A stretch of DNA of 64,000 bases. Origin: Nocardioides insulae DSM 17944 (GTDB lineage Bacteria > Actinomycetota > Actinomycetes > Propionibacteriales > Nocardioidaceae). Below the pieces are notes generated by a model that did not search any database, was not told the DNA's origin, and worked only from the letters and a program-made list of their open reading frames with translations. The stretch covers positions 434,001 through 498,000 of the forward strand of contig NZ_AUGU01000014.1 of assembly GCF_000422825.1 (NCBI RefSeq). The letters run 5' to 3'. Made by a program: the position numbers and the translations under genes. This document shows positions 39,985-47,846 of this stretch, piece by piece (within the stretch, counting starts at the first letter, position 1; every line of letters starts with the position of its first letter).

Positions 39985-40604
39985 AGGCCCCGCGCCACCG
40001 CGTCCACCGCGGGGACCAGCAGCCGACGCGACAGTCGGTGCGTCACCCCCCGCTCCACGTGGGCGTCCGGGACGTCGTGCTCATGGATCCGCACCGCGCG
40101 CCACCCGTGGGACGGCGGGTGGAAGACCTCGGTCTCGGGCAGGTCGGTCAGCCCCCGCGTCGCGTGCAGGTCGGCGATCAGGGTCGAACGCCGCCCGCCC
40201 TCCCGGCTCATCTGCCGGGCCCGTCGCTGCACCAGGGCCGCGGCCTCGCGCAGCGTGAACGTGCGCTCGTTCGCCGCCGGCGCCAGGCGTACGACGGCGG
40301 CCCGGGCGCGGCGGTCCAGGCCCAGGACCAGGTCGGCCGAGCCGATCAGGTCGAGGTCGAGACGGCGCGATCGGTGCTGGTCGAGCAGGTCGGTGTCGAA
40401 CCCGCGGGAGCGGGCCCAGGCCCGGGTGTCCGGGCACGCCGGCCGTTCGGCGGCGGCCTCGTGCCCGCAGGTGAACGTCCGGACCCCGGTGACGCCCAGT
40501 TCGGTGAGCCGGGCCGAGAGCAGGGTCTGGGCGGCGGGTGAGCGGCACTCGTTGGCCGAGCAGACCAGCAGCAGGCTCAGTGGCAGGCTCAGGGGCAGCG
40601 TCAT
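39963..40604 (-). CDS. low-molecular-weight protein tyrosine phosphatase
   Basis: A 213-residue enzyme with the CX5R loop near the N terminus (LLVCSANECRSPAAQTLL, Cys about 15, Arg about 21) and a DPD-equivalent acid motif in IHEHDVPDAHVERG. It is longer than the usual 150-160 residues; the extra part around VQRRARQMSREGGRRSTLIA is basic. Similar enzymes dephosphorylate BY-kinases and sugar-nucleotide enzymes. The gene lies tail-to-tail with the BY-kinase and overlaps it by 22 bases. It is last in the minus-strand operon 45173-39963. The ATG overlaps the preceding stop as ATGA. Confidence 0.88.
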   Translation of the reverse strand: MTLPLSLPLSLLLVCSANECRSPAAQTLLSARLTELGVTGVRTFTCGHEAAAERPACPDTRAWARSRGFDTDLLDQHRSRRLDLDLIGSADLVLGLDRRARAAVVRLAPAANERTFTLREAAALVQRRARQMSREGGRRSTLIADLHATRGLTDLPETEVFHPPSHGWRAVRIHEHDVPDAHVERGVTHRLSRRLLVPAVDAVARGLYDLEPE

Positions 40605-41860
40605 CGCGTCCTCCGTTCCGTGGGTGGTCGGCCGGACAGGGCGAAGCAGCAGAACGCGATGAACGTCACCGAGGTGTCGAACAGACCGCTCTCCATCACG
40701 CTGATCAGGGTGAGCATGCCCACCGAGGCCACCAGCAGGCCGCGCAGCGGCGGCGGCTCGGTGAGCAGCCGGGTGAGAGTCGTGAGGACGATGAGCGCGA
40801 GCACCGCGGTGCCCAGGAACCCTGCCTGGACGATCGCGGAGACCCAGGTGCTGTCCAGGATCTGCTCGTGCCGGTACATCGCGGAGACCGGGATGACCTT
40901 CTGCGCGAGCCCGGCTCCGAGCAGGCGCTCGGTGAGGTCGTCCGGATACTCCAGCGCGGCCCGCCAGGCGACGGTACGCGAGTTGAGGGTGACCAGGTCC
41001 GAGGCGCTGTCACCGCGGGTGAGGTAGCCGCTGAGCAGCGGTGTGAAGGAGAAGACCGCCAGCAGCGTCGGGACCGACACGACCGTGAGCGCCACGACCG
41101 GACCCGGCAGGCGGGGGGCCATCACCACCAGGATCAGCAGGGCCACCAGGACCGCGGCCAGGCCGGTACGGGTGCCGGTGAGCCACAGCAGGCCGAGCAG
41201 TGGTGCGATGGCGAGCAGCTCCACCGGCCGTACGACGTGCGCGGTCCACCGCCAGCACAGGCAGATCAGCGGAAGGCTGACCAGGAGCGCGATGGTGTTG
41301 GCGTTGAGCGGCGGGATGCCGCCGTACAACCGTCCCTCGGTGGCCAGCGACCCGACCCCGGTGACGCTGCCGACCAGGGCCAGGGCGAGCATCGCCGACA
41401 GCAGGGCACTGAGCACCTCCGCCCTCGGGTAGTGCCGGAAGAGGAGCACCAGGATGAGGGTGAGCAGACCCAGCCGGCCGGCGAGCACCGCCGAGGAGAA
41501 CGCGTCCCCGTTGAGCAGCGCCCCGGTCGTGGCGAGGGCCGCGTAGAGGATCAGCCAGGGCACCGGGCCGGCCCGGAACCTTGCCCAGGGCAGACCACGC
41601 ACGGGGGCGGTGAGGACCAGGAGGAGGGCGAGCAGGGTCAGCGCGGCCTTGGCCGCGACCACCGTGTCGAACCCGCCGGAGTAGAACTCGCCACGCCGCC
41701 AGGCCACGCTCGAGACCAGGAGGAGCAGGCAGATCGTGAAGAGCCGGAGCGGGGTACGCCGCAGCGGCGTGATGGTGAGCGACTCGGGAAGCTCATCCGC
41801 CTGCTCCGGGCTCGGTCTGCTCGCCGCGTGACGGGACGCGGCGGTGCTCGAGACCGTCAT
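40601..41860 (-). CDS. O-antigen ligase/polymerase-like membrane protein, copy 2
   Basis: A 419-residue polytopic protein with about 11 membrane segments. The Wzy_C-type part has IPPLNANTIALLVSLPLICL, LLWLTGTRTGLAAVLVALLI (the SRTG-like motif) and TLNSRTVAWRAALEYPDDLT with conserved Arg, then WVSAIVQAGFLGTAVLALIV. It probably polymerises or ligates lipid-linked glycan outside the membrane. It is unlike copy 1 (7791-9146) beyond the family pattern. The ATG at 41860 overlaps the flippase stop as ATGA, and the end overlaps the phosphatase start. Confidence 0.85.
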   Translation of the reverse strand: MTVSSTAASRHAASRPSPEQADELPESLTITPLRRTPLRLFTICLLLLVSSVAWRRGEFYSGGFDTVVAAKAALTLLALLLVLTAPVRGLPWARFRAGPVPWLILYAALATTGALLNGDAFSSAVLAGRLGLLTLILVLLFRHYPRAEVLSALLSAMLALALVGSVTGVGSLATEGRLYGGIPPLNANTIALLVSLPLICLCWRWTAHVVRPVELLAIAPLLGLLWLTGTRTGLAAVLVALLILVVMAPRLPGPVVALTVVSVPTLLAVFSFTPLLSGYLTRGDSASDLVTLNSRTVAWRAALEYPDDLTERLLGAGLAQKVIPVSAMYRHEQILDSTWVSAIVQAGFLGTAVLALIVLTTLTRLLTEPPPLRGLLVASVGMLTLISVMESGLFDTSVTFIAFCCFALSGRPPTERRTR

Positions 41861-43155
41861 GGCAGGCTCCTCGCGGCCGACCTCGCCGGACTGCGGGTCG
41901 GGCCGGTGTGGCGTCCGACCGGGCGGTCGGCCAGCAGGAACTGCCGGCACACCAGACCGCCGAGGAACGACCCCAGGCCGAGCAGCCACGGCGTGATGGC
42001 CGGATCGGCGCCCAGCACGAGGACGGCGAGCGCGACCGCGCCGAGGGAAAGGGCCGAATCGACCACCCGCAGGATCAGCACCTGGGCCGCCTCTCCGCGG
42101 ACGGCGGCCAGGCTGCCGTAGGGCAGGACGGCCGCGCAGGAGGCGGCGTACGCCGTCCACCCGAGCACGGCGAGGGGGGCGATCTCGAACCGGCCGCCGC
42201 TGATCAGCCCGCCCAGCAGGGGCGTCAGCGCCCAGGCGGCGGCTCCGATCGTGACCGCCCCGATGAGCAGCCCCGCGGCGGCGCGGTCGGCGCGCGCCCG
42301 CATCTCGGCGACCGGACGGTGCTGGTCGCTGGCGTAGGTGGCGAAGAGGAAGGAGCCGAGGCCCTGGATCAGGATCATCGCCGGGGCGACGAACACCCTC
42401 GCCGCCTCGAGTTCGCCGACGGCGGCGGTGCCGGCCGCGACCAGGACCAGCCAGCGTGCCGTGCTCAGCGAGGTCGGCCGGACGAACTGCTGCATCGCGC
42501 GCCAGCCCCCGAACCCGAGTACGGCACGCACCGCGCCGGTGCGAGGGCGGGCCCGGGTGCGCTCGGCCGGCGGGAGCAGCCGCCAGGCCACCAGGGCCGC
42601 CACGGCCTGACCGGCGGCGAGGGCGGCCAGCAGATGGGCGAGCTTCGGCTCGGTGAGGAGCCAGCTCACCGCGACCACGCCCACCGCCGCGGCCAGACCG
42701 GCGAGGTCGACCGCGACCAGCTGCCAGAACCGGTGCACGGCCATCAGCAGGCGCCGGGTCAGGTCGGCCAGGATGAAGGCGACGGTCGCCGCCGCGAACC
42801 AGGCCACCGCCCCTGCGGAGAGCTGGTCCCACCACAGCCCGAGCAGGAGGGCGAGCACGGCCGCAGCCCCGGTCATGACCCCGGCGAGCAGCACCAGCGC
42901 CGAGCGGATCCGGGGTTCGTGCCGGTCCAGCACGGTCAGGGAGTCGCCCACCAGGCCGGTCGAGACCGCGGTGAAGACCACGATGGCGCTGAACAGCAGG
43001 GCGTAGGTGCCGAGCCCTTCGGCGCCCAGCGCGCGGGCCGCCGCGACCTGGAGCAGCAGACTGCCCGCGGCCAGCGTGACCTGGCCGGCCAGGGCCCCCA
43101 TCGCGGGGCCGGTCAGCCGCTGCGCCACCGCCGCGAGGCCGGGTGTGCGGCTCAC
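41857..43155 (-). CDS. Wzx-like polysaccharide flippase, copy 2
   Basis: A 432-residue protein with about 12 hydrophobic segments. The start VTLAAGSLLLQVAAARALGA followed by EGLGTYALLFSAIV is the Wzx/RfbX signature, and LLMAVHRFWQLVAVDLAG is a cytoplasmic loop region. It differs strongly from copy 1 at 2056-3528. The GTG at 43155 overlaps the upstream stop as GTGA. The C-terminal tail is basic (GPTRSPARSAARS). It presumably moves the repeat unit made by the neighbouring GT4 and CDP-alcohol enzymes. Confidence 0.87.
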   Translation of the reverse strand: MSRTPGLAAVAQRLTGPAMGALAGQVTLAAGSLLLQVAAARALGAEGLGTYALLFSAIVVFTAVSTGLVGDSLTVLDRHEPRIRSALVLLAGVMTGAAAVLALLLGLWWDQLSAGAVAWFAAATVAFILADLTRRLLMAVHRFWQLVAVDLAGLAAAVGVVAVSWLLTEPKLAHLLAALAAGQAVAALVAWRLLPPAERTRARPRTGAVRAVLGFGGWRAMQQFVRPTSLSTARWLVLVAAGTAAVGELEAARVFVAPAMILIQGLGSFLFATYASDQHRPVAEMRARADRAAAGLLIGAVTIGAAAWALTPLLGGLISGGRFEIAPLAVLGWTAYAASCAAVLPYGSLAAVRGEAAQVLILRVVDSALSLGAVALAVLVLGADPAITPWLLGLGSFLGGLVCRQFLLADRPVGRHTGPTRSPARSAARSLP

Positions 43156-44300
43156 GTGGTCAGGCCCGCTCGGCGCCGTCCGGTGAACCTGCCCCTCTGC
43201 GACTCGCCGGCGTCCAGACGCTTGAGCAGGTGTTCATAGCCGGCGGCCACCTCGTCCCACTGGTAGCGCCGCGCGGCGCGGGCGCGGAGCCGGGCCCCGA
43301 GGGTGACCTGGCGCTGCGGGTCCGCCTCGGCGGCCGCGAGCAGGCCGGGAAGTTCGCCGGGGTCGGTGAAGAAGTCCCCGTGCCGGCCCAGCACCTCACG
43401 GTTGAACACGACGTCGTAGGCGACCACCGCGGTGCCCGCTCCCATCGCGCGGAGCAGGGACGGATTGGTGCCGCCGACCGAGTGCCCGTGCAGGTAGGTG
43501 AGTGCGTTCGCGTAGAGCTGGTCGAGCTGCTCCTGGTCCCAGACGGCGCCGAGCATCCTGATCCGCGGGTCGCCCCCGGCGATGGCGCGAACCCGCTCGG
43601 TGTAGGCGTCGTTGTACGGCGCCGAGCCCACCACCACCAGCGGCCGGACGGCGGCGGAGCGGCGGTAGCCGGCGACGATGTCGGCCACATGGTTCTCCGG
43701 CTCGAAGCGGGCGACGACCAGGTGGTAGTCGTGGGCGGCCAGGCCGAGTTCCCCGATCCGCTCCGCGGCCGGGTCCGGCAGGATCGGCGCACCGTAGGCC
43801 AACATCTCCGTGGTCGCCCCGAACTCGGTGCGGTAGTACTCCGCGATGCCCTCCGCGTCGGCGATCAGGGCGTCGGCCCACCGCACCGCCAGGCTCTCGG
43901 CCGCCCGGTAGTAGTGCCGGCCGAGGCCGCCCCACTTCGCCCGCAGCCACTCGATGCCGTCCACGTGCAGGGCGGTGGGGATGCCGCGCATCCGCAGGGC
44001 GGGCAGGAACGGCACGTTGGCGGCGTTGAACACCACCGCCACGTCGTGCCCCCGACCACGGAGCAGATGGGCGACCGAGACCCCGGTGTGGCTCAGCGTC
44101 TCCACGGCCCGGCCGTGGACCGCGGGCAGGTGGACCAGGTCCATGCCCTTGTACGTCGACGGCCGTTCCTCCTCGCCGCGGCAGAACACCGTGACCTGGT
44201 GGCCGCGTTCGACCAGACGGGACCCGATCTCCTCCACAGCAGTCTCGAAGCCGCCGTAATGGGCCGGGACGCCACGCGTCCCCAGCATCGCGATGCGCAC
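43152..44300 (-). CDS. GT4 glycosyltransferase with DUF1972-type N terminus
   Basis: A 382-residue GT-B enzyme. The N-terminal signature MLGTRGVPAHYGGFETAVEE is the DUF1972 domain found in rhamnosyl- and other deoxysugar transferases. HVDGIEWLRAKWGGLGRHYY is the acceptor-side motif, and HGHSVGGTNPSLLRAMGAGT matches the donor region (GGTNPSLLEAMAxG). It begins at a GTG three bases after the CDP-alcohol gene stop, so the two are cotranscribed. Likely the first or second glycosyl transfer in the second repeat unit. Donor unknown. Confidence 0.9.
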   Translation of the reverse strand: MRIAMLGTRGVPAHYGGFETAVEEIGSRLVERGHQVTVFCRGEEERPSTYKGMDLVHLPAVHGRAVETLSHTGVSVAHLLRGRGHDVAVVFNAANVPFLPALRMRGIPTALHVDGIEWLRAKWGGLGRHYYRAAESLAVRWADALIADAEGIAEYYRTEFGATTEMLAYGAPILPDPAAERIGELGLAAHDYHLVVARFEPENHVADIVAGYRRSAAVRPLVVVGSAPYNDAYTERVRAIAGGDPRIRMLGAVWDQEQLDQLYANALTYLHGHSVGGTNPSLLRAMGAGTAVVAYDVVFNREVLGRHGDFFTDPGELPGLLAAAEADPQRQVTLGARLRARAARRYQWDEVAAGYEHLLKRLDAGESQRGRFTGRRRAGLTT

Positions 44301-44303
44301 GAT

Positions 44304-45173
44304 TCAGGCCTCCTGGCCGCCGGGAAGGGCACCCGGAGCCGACGGGCGGCCGTCGCCTCCGGTGTCGGGTGAGGGCCCCGAGGCCCGGTCGATGGCCGAC
44401 AGTTCGCCGAACCACTTGCGAAGTGCGAGGACGAGGACCGCGGCGTTGACGGCGAAGAGCAGGCCGTAGCCCCCGAAGAACAGCGCCGGGAAGCCCAGCA
44501 GGACGAAGACCCAGCAGAAGATCCCGTAGTCGGTGGGGAGCAGCACCCAGGTGCGGAGCGGGTGCTCGTGGTGGTGCTCGCGCTGACCGGTCGCCGGTCG
44601 GGCGGCGGGGTGCGCGGTCCGGAGCAGGGGCATCACGATCAGCCCGAAGAAGCAGAGCACGTCCACGATCGCGAAGCCGATCGGCACCAGCAGGGCAGCC
44701 TCCGCGTCCACCGGGGGGTGCCGGAACCAAGCGATCAGGACGGCGAGATGGAAGGAGACCGTCTTGGCACAGTCCACGGTGTGGTCCAGCCACTCACCGG
44801 CGACCGAGGAGCTGCCGCGCAGCCGGGCCAGCTGCCCGTCGACGGAGTCCATCACGTAGCCGGCCGCCAACAACATGGAGACCGCCACGCCGACCCAGAC
44901 CGCGGGAGAGGCGGCCGCGAGCAGGATCAGGCCGGCCGCGGTCAGCGTGGCACTGATCGCGGTGGCGACATTGGGGGTCATCCCGACCAGGGCGGCGGCC
45001 GCCGCGACCCGCCGGGCCAGCGGGCGGTTCACCCACCGGGAGTAGGCGGCGGTGCCGCGGCGCGGCTTCTGCGCGCTCGCCAGGGCGCGCAGGTTGAGTC
45101 GATAGCGGATGCGCGGGCCGACCCGGACATGTGCTGCCCCACGCAGCCATTCCTGTGTTTCAGCCTCTGTCAT
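44304..45173 (-). CDS. CDP-alcohol phosphatidyltransferase family protein
   Basis: A 289-residue membrane protein with about six membrane segments. The family catalytic pattern DxxDGxxARxxxxxxxxGxxxDxxxD is complete: DSVDGQLARLRGSSSVAGEW followed by LDHTVD. It transfers a phospho-alcohol from a CDP-activated donor to a lipid or sugar hydroxyl. Gene position, beside GT4, Wzx and Wzy genes and divergent from a cytidylyltransferase, suggests that it adds phosphoglycerol or a similar group to the glycan carrier, not phospholipid synthesis. The ATG at 45173 is six bases after TAGCGT, so leaderless. It heads the operon 45173-39963. Confidence 0.88.
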   Translation of the reverse strand: MTEAETQEWLRGAAHVRVGPRIRYRLNLRALASAQKPRRGTAAYSRWVNRPLARRVAAAAALVGMTPNVATAISATLTAAGLILLAAASPAVWVGVAVSMLLAAGYVMDSVDGQLARLRGSSSVAGEWLDHTVDCAKTVSFHLAVLIAWFRHPPVDAEAALLVPIGFAIVDVLCFFGLIVMPLLRTAHPAARPATGQREHHHEHPLRTWVLLPTDYGIFCWVFVLLGFPALFFGGYGLLFAVNAAVLVLALRKWFGELSAIDRASGPSPDTGGDGRPSAPGALPGGQEA

Positions 45174-45179
45174 GGACCG

Positions 45180-45185
45180 ACGCTA
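45180..45185 (-). promoter_or_regulatory. leaderless -10 box of the CDP-alcohol transferase operon
   Basis: Minus strand TAGCGT, six bases before the ATG at 45173. Confidence 0.65.
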
Positions 45186-45226
45186 AGAACGGTGCGCCCC
45201 ACTTTACCGCCGGTCCCGGACCGACT

Positions 45227-45241
45227 CCCACAAATTGGGGA
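45227..45241. promoter_or_regulatory. site E of the TACCCAA-N5-GGG motif, central between two divergent leaderless genes
   Basis: Plus strand CCCACAAATTGGGGA; minus strand TCCCCAATTTGTGGG. Its centre (45234) is 61 bases from the minus-strand start at 45173 and 61 bases from the plus-strand start at 45295. One dimeric regulator could serve both promoters. Confidence 0.6.
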
Positions 45242-45280
45242 TCGTCCCGCGAGGACCCTCTCCAGCCTTCCGAGCGTTCC

Positions 45281-45286
45281 TAGGGT
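45281..45286 (+). promoter_or_regulatory. -10 box of the cytidylyltransferase gene
   Basis: TAGGGT, eight bases before the ATG at 45295. Leaderless or nearly so; no ribosome-binding site. Confidence 0.6.
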
Positions 45287-45294
45287 CGCTCGAC

Positions 45295-45726
45295 ATGAGC
45301 CGGATCGTGGGGTACGCGCCCGGGGTGTACGACCTGTTCCACGTCGGCCACCTCAACATCCTCAAGCACGCCCGGAAGCAGTGCGACCACCTGATCGCCG
45401 GGGTGGTCTCCGACGAGCACTGCCTCGCGGTCAAGGGACACCTGCCGGTGATCCCGCTCGCCGAGCGGATGGAGATCGTCCGGCACGTCGACCTGGTCGA
45501 CGAGGTGTACGCCGAGGTGACCGCCGAGAAGACCGACGCCTGGCGGGAGCTGCGGTTCGACCGCATCTTCAAGGGCGATGACTGGCACCACACCCCGAAG
45601 GGGGACCAGTTGGAGCGGGACCTCGGGGCCTTCGGCGTCGAGGTCGTCTACCTGCCCTACACCGTGCACACCTCCAGCACCCAGCTGCGCCGGGCACTGA
45701 GCGAGATCACCGCAGCTCGTCGATGA
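45295..45726 (+). CDS. cytidylyltransferase-like nucleotidyltransferase (TagD/glycerol-3-phosphate type)
   Basis: A 143-residue protein of the HxGH nucleotidyltransferase family: GVYDLFHVGHLNILKHARKQ carries the HxGH site, the DDWHHTPKGDQLER loop binds substrate, and TVHTSSTQLRRAL is the ISTTxLR-like motif. Length fits TagD (CTP:glycerol-3-phosphate) and ethanolamine-phosphate relatives. The expected product, a CDP-alcohol, would be the donor for the divergent CDP-alcohol transferase. The alcohol is not determined. I use the ATG at 45295; the upstream extension from 45235 covers the promoter. The last 20 bases overlap the convergent GT4 gene. Confidence 0.85.
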   Translation: MSRIVGYAPGVYDLFHVGHLNILKHARKQCDHLIAGVVSDEHCLAVKGHLPVIPLAERMEIVRHVDLVDEVYAEVTAEKTDAWRELRFDRIFKGDDWHHTPKGDQLERDLGAFGVEVVYLPYTVHTSSTQLRRALSEITAARR

Positions 45727-46888
45727 CCTCGCCGACGCGCTGTCGGTAGCGGTCCACACCGAAGTCGGCCAGCCCCCGCTCACGGCCGGTCCGGGCCAGC
45801 CGCTCGGCGAGCTCCCCGTCATCCATCAGCCGGGCCACCGCCCCGGCCAGCGCGGCCGGGTCCAGGGTCGGCACCAACAGCCCGGTGTGTCCGTCGCGCA
45901 CCGTCTCCAGGTGGCCTTGGACGGCGGTCGCGATCACCGGCCGGCAGGCCAGCTGACCCTCGACCACCACGTTGCCGAACGACTCGCCGAGCGAGGTCGC
46001 CACCACGGCGTCCGCACGCTCCAGCGCCGGCCAGACCGGCGCCGTGTAGCCGGCGAACCGGATCGTTCCGCGGAGGTCCGGCCGCTCGGCGCGGGCGCGC
46101 AGCCGCGCGTCGTACTCCTCCTGGCCGGGCCCGGGGGTGCCGCACAGTTCGAGCTCGACCTCGCGTCCCTGCGCCCGCAGGAGGGCGGTCGCCGCCACGG
46201 CGACGTGCGGGGCCTTGCGAGCCGAGATCCGGCCCACCACGACCAGCCGGTACGGCGCTCCGGGACGGCGTACCGGCGGCGCGACCGGCCCCGGCGGTGG
46301 CTCCACGCCGTTGTGGATCAGCCGGGTCCGTCCGGCCAGGGCAGGAGCGACCTCGAGCAGGGTTTCGCGGGTGGTGCGGCTGTTGACCACCACCGTGTCG
46401 GCCAGCCGGAGCGGAGCGGCCAGCGCGCGGCGTACCCACCGGGCGTCCTGGGCCTCGGCCTCGTGCACGTGGCACAGCGAGGGGACCCCCATGGATCGGG
46501 CGGCGGCCAGCCAGCCGGGGACGGTCACCGTGTTGGCGCACACCACCCCTGCACCGGTCTCCCGGATGAGCCGGCGGGCCAATCGCAGGCCGGTGACGCT
46601 CCGGCCGCCCAGCCGCAGCAGCCCGGCCGGCGTGGCGTCGCCGCGGCGCAGGACCGGGGTGGGCAGGAGACGGACACTGACCCCCAGGGCCTCCAACCGC
46701 CCTCGCAGCGGGCCGTCCTCCGGTGCGACGACGACGACCGGGAGGCCGCGTTCGCGCAGACCGGCCACGGTCTGGAGCAGTTGGAGATCCGAGCCGTACA
46801 CATCGCAGGACGGCGCGCCGATGAGCACCGGCGCCGTCGCCGGCGCGGGCTCTGCGGTCGGTTCGGGGCGCGGCGCGGCGAGGGACAT
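45707..46888 (-). CDS. GT4 glycosyltransferase
   Basis: A 393-residue GT-B enzyme. The N-terminal domain begins VLIGAPSCDVYGSDLQLLQT, where YGSDLQLL is the acceptor loop. The C-terminal domain has YRLVVVGRISARKAPHVAVA, RGTIRFAGYTAPVWPALERA and VATSLGESFGNVVVEGQLAC, containing the ExFGxxxxE donor motif. It ends with HTGLLVPTLDPAALA, common in GT4. The ATG at 46888 is seven bases after TAGCCT (minus), so leaderless. It is a single-gene unit at the right edge of the second polysaccharide block and overlaps the cytidylyltransferase by 20 bases at their 3' ends. Confidence 0.9.
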   Translation of the reverse strand: MSLAAPRPEPTAEPAPATAPVLIGAPSCDVYGSDLQLLQTVAGLRERGLPVVVVAPEDGPLRGRLEALGVSVRLLPTPVLRRGDATPAGLLRLGGRSVTGLRLARRLIRETGAGVVCANTVTVPGWLAAARSMGVPSLCHVHEAEAQDARWVRRALAAPLRLADTVVVNSRTTRETLLEVAPALAGRTRLIHNGVEPPPGPVAPPVRRPGAPYRLVVVGRISARKAPHVAVAATALLRAQGREVELELCGTPGPGQEEYDARLRARAERPDLRGTIRFAGYTAPVWPALERADAVVATSLGESFGNVVVEGQLACRPVIATAVQGHLETVRDGHTGLLVPTLDPAALAGAVARLMDDGELAERLARTGRERGLADFGVDRYRQRVGEVIDELR

Positions 46889-46895
46889 GGCGGCG

Positions 46896-46901
46896 AGGCT
46901 A
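46896..46901 (-). promoter_or_regulatory. leaderless -10 box of the GT4 gene
   Basis: Minus strand TAGCCT, seven bases before the ATG at 46888. Confidence 0.6.
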
Positions 46902-46941
46902 GAGCGACCCGGCCCGCCTCCCCGGTGTCCTCCGGGCCGCA

Positions 46942-46956
46942 TACCCAACGCGGGGG
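46942..46956 (+). promoter_or_regulatory. site F of the TACCCAA-N5-GGG motif
   Basis: Plus strand TACCCAACGCGGGGG. Its centre (46949) is 61 bases from the leaderless ATG at 46888. It is the right-most copy found and marks the end of the polysaccharide block. Confidence 0.55.
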
Positions 46957-46981
46957 AGGGCGGCGTGGTAGAGATGACCGC

Positions 46982-47674
46982 GTGCGCCCTGTGATCCACC
47001 TCACCCCCTCCTCTTCGATCCGGACCCTCGCCGTCGCGGCGGGCGCCCTGGTCCTGACCGCGTGCGGCGGATCCGGTCCGCACCCCGGACTCGGCGTCTC
47101 CGTGGCAGGCGAGGAGGTGGGTGATGAACAGATCGGTGAGCTCACCACGGACTACTGCACCGCCCTCGAGGAGCTCAACGGCGACCAGATGGGTCAGATC
47201 GCCCTGCGCGACCTGCGGATCGCCGTCGTCCGGGGGGTCGCCCTCGACCTGGCCGTCGACCGGTTCCTGACCGAGTACGCCGACGACCCGGCCGTCGACG
47301 TGGAGGCGGCGGAGGCTGCCTACGCCGCCGGGGTGGACGAGCTCCGCACCACACTCGCCCCGGTCGGCGAGGAGGAGGTGCGTGACTCGGTCCTGCGGGT
47401 GGAGGGTGCGACCCTGCGACGCCAGGGGCTCGACACCGCCGGCGCCGGCGACCTGTTCACCCAGTGGTTCGCGGAACAGGACGTCCTCGTCGCCCCGGCC
47501 TACGGCGTGACCTTCGAGGACGGGGAGCTGGCCCCGGAGAGCTCGATCTCCGAACCGGTCAGCGAGCAGGCCGAACTAGGAGAGGCGTCCCTCGGTGGCG
47601 GCCAGCAGGCCTTCGATTACGCCGCCGGACTCCCTGCCGACCAGACCTGCGGCACCGCCCCCGACTCGCCCTGA
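46982..47674 (+). CDS. lipoprotein with SurA N-terminal-like region
   Basis: A 230-residue lipoprotein: RTLAVAAGALVLTACGG gives a good lipobox (LTAC), lipidated Cys at about residue 28. The mature part begins VSVAGEEVGDEQIGELTTDY, like the N-terminal segment of SurA/PrsA-type chaperones, but no PPIase domain follows. The C terminus is short and acidic. It precedes mazG and eno as in many actinobacteria, so this position marks the return to the core chromosome. The GTG start is preceded by TAGAGA, a partial -10 box. Confidence 0.8.
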   Translation: MRPVIHLTPSSSIRTLAVAAGALVLTACGGSGPHPGLGVSVAGEEVGDEQIGELTTDYCTALEELNGDQMGQIALRDLRIAVVRGVALDLAVDRFLTEYADDPAVDVEAAEAAYAAGVDELRTTLAPVGEEEVRDSVLRVEGATLRRQGLDTAGAGDLFTQWFAEQDVLVAPAYGVTFEDGELAPESSISEPVSEQAELGEASLGGGQQAFDYAAGLPADQTCGTAPDSP

Positions 47675-47710
47675 GTCCCAGCGCCGAGTCCCATCGCCGA
47701 GTCCCAGCGC
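47673..47710. repeat. 13-bp tandem repeat at a gene end
   Basis: Three units of GAGTCCCA(G/T)CGCC at 47673, 47686 and 47699, the first overlapping the TGA of the lipoprotein gene. Short and noncoding; no structure beyond the final CAGCGCTGGGCG palindrome. Confidence 0.7.
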
Positions 47711-47834
47711 TGGGCGCCCCGGCCCGGGGATCGTGGGTCGCCTCCTCGGTGGGACCGTGAGTGGACGGGGACCGGCGGCGGACCGGGCGGCGGGCCGGGG
47801 TAGACCGCGGCAGACCGGGGTACGGGGCGGGACG

Positions 47835-47840
47835 TAGGGT
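47835..47840 (+). promoter_or_regulatory. leaderless -10 box of the Nudix-like gene
   Basis: TAGGGT followed by six bases and the ATG at 47847. Confidence 0.65.
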
Positions 47841-47846
47841 CGGAGC

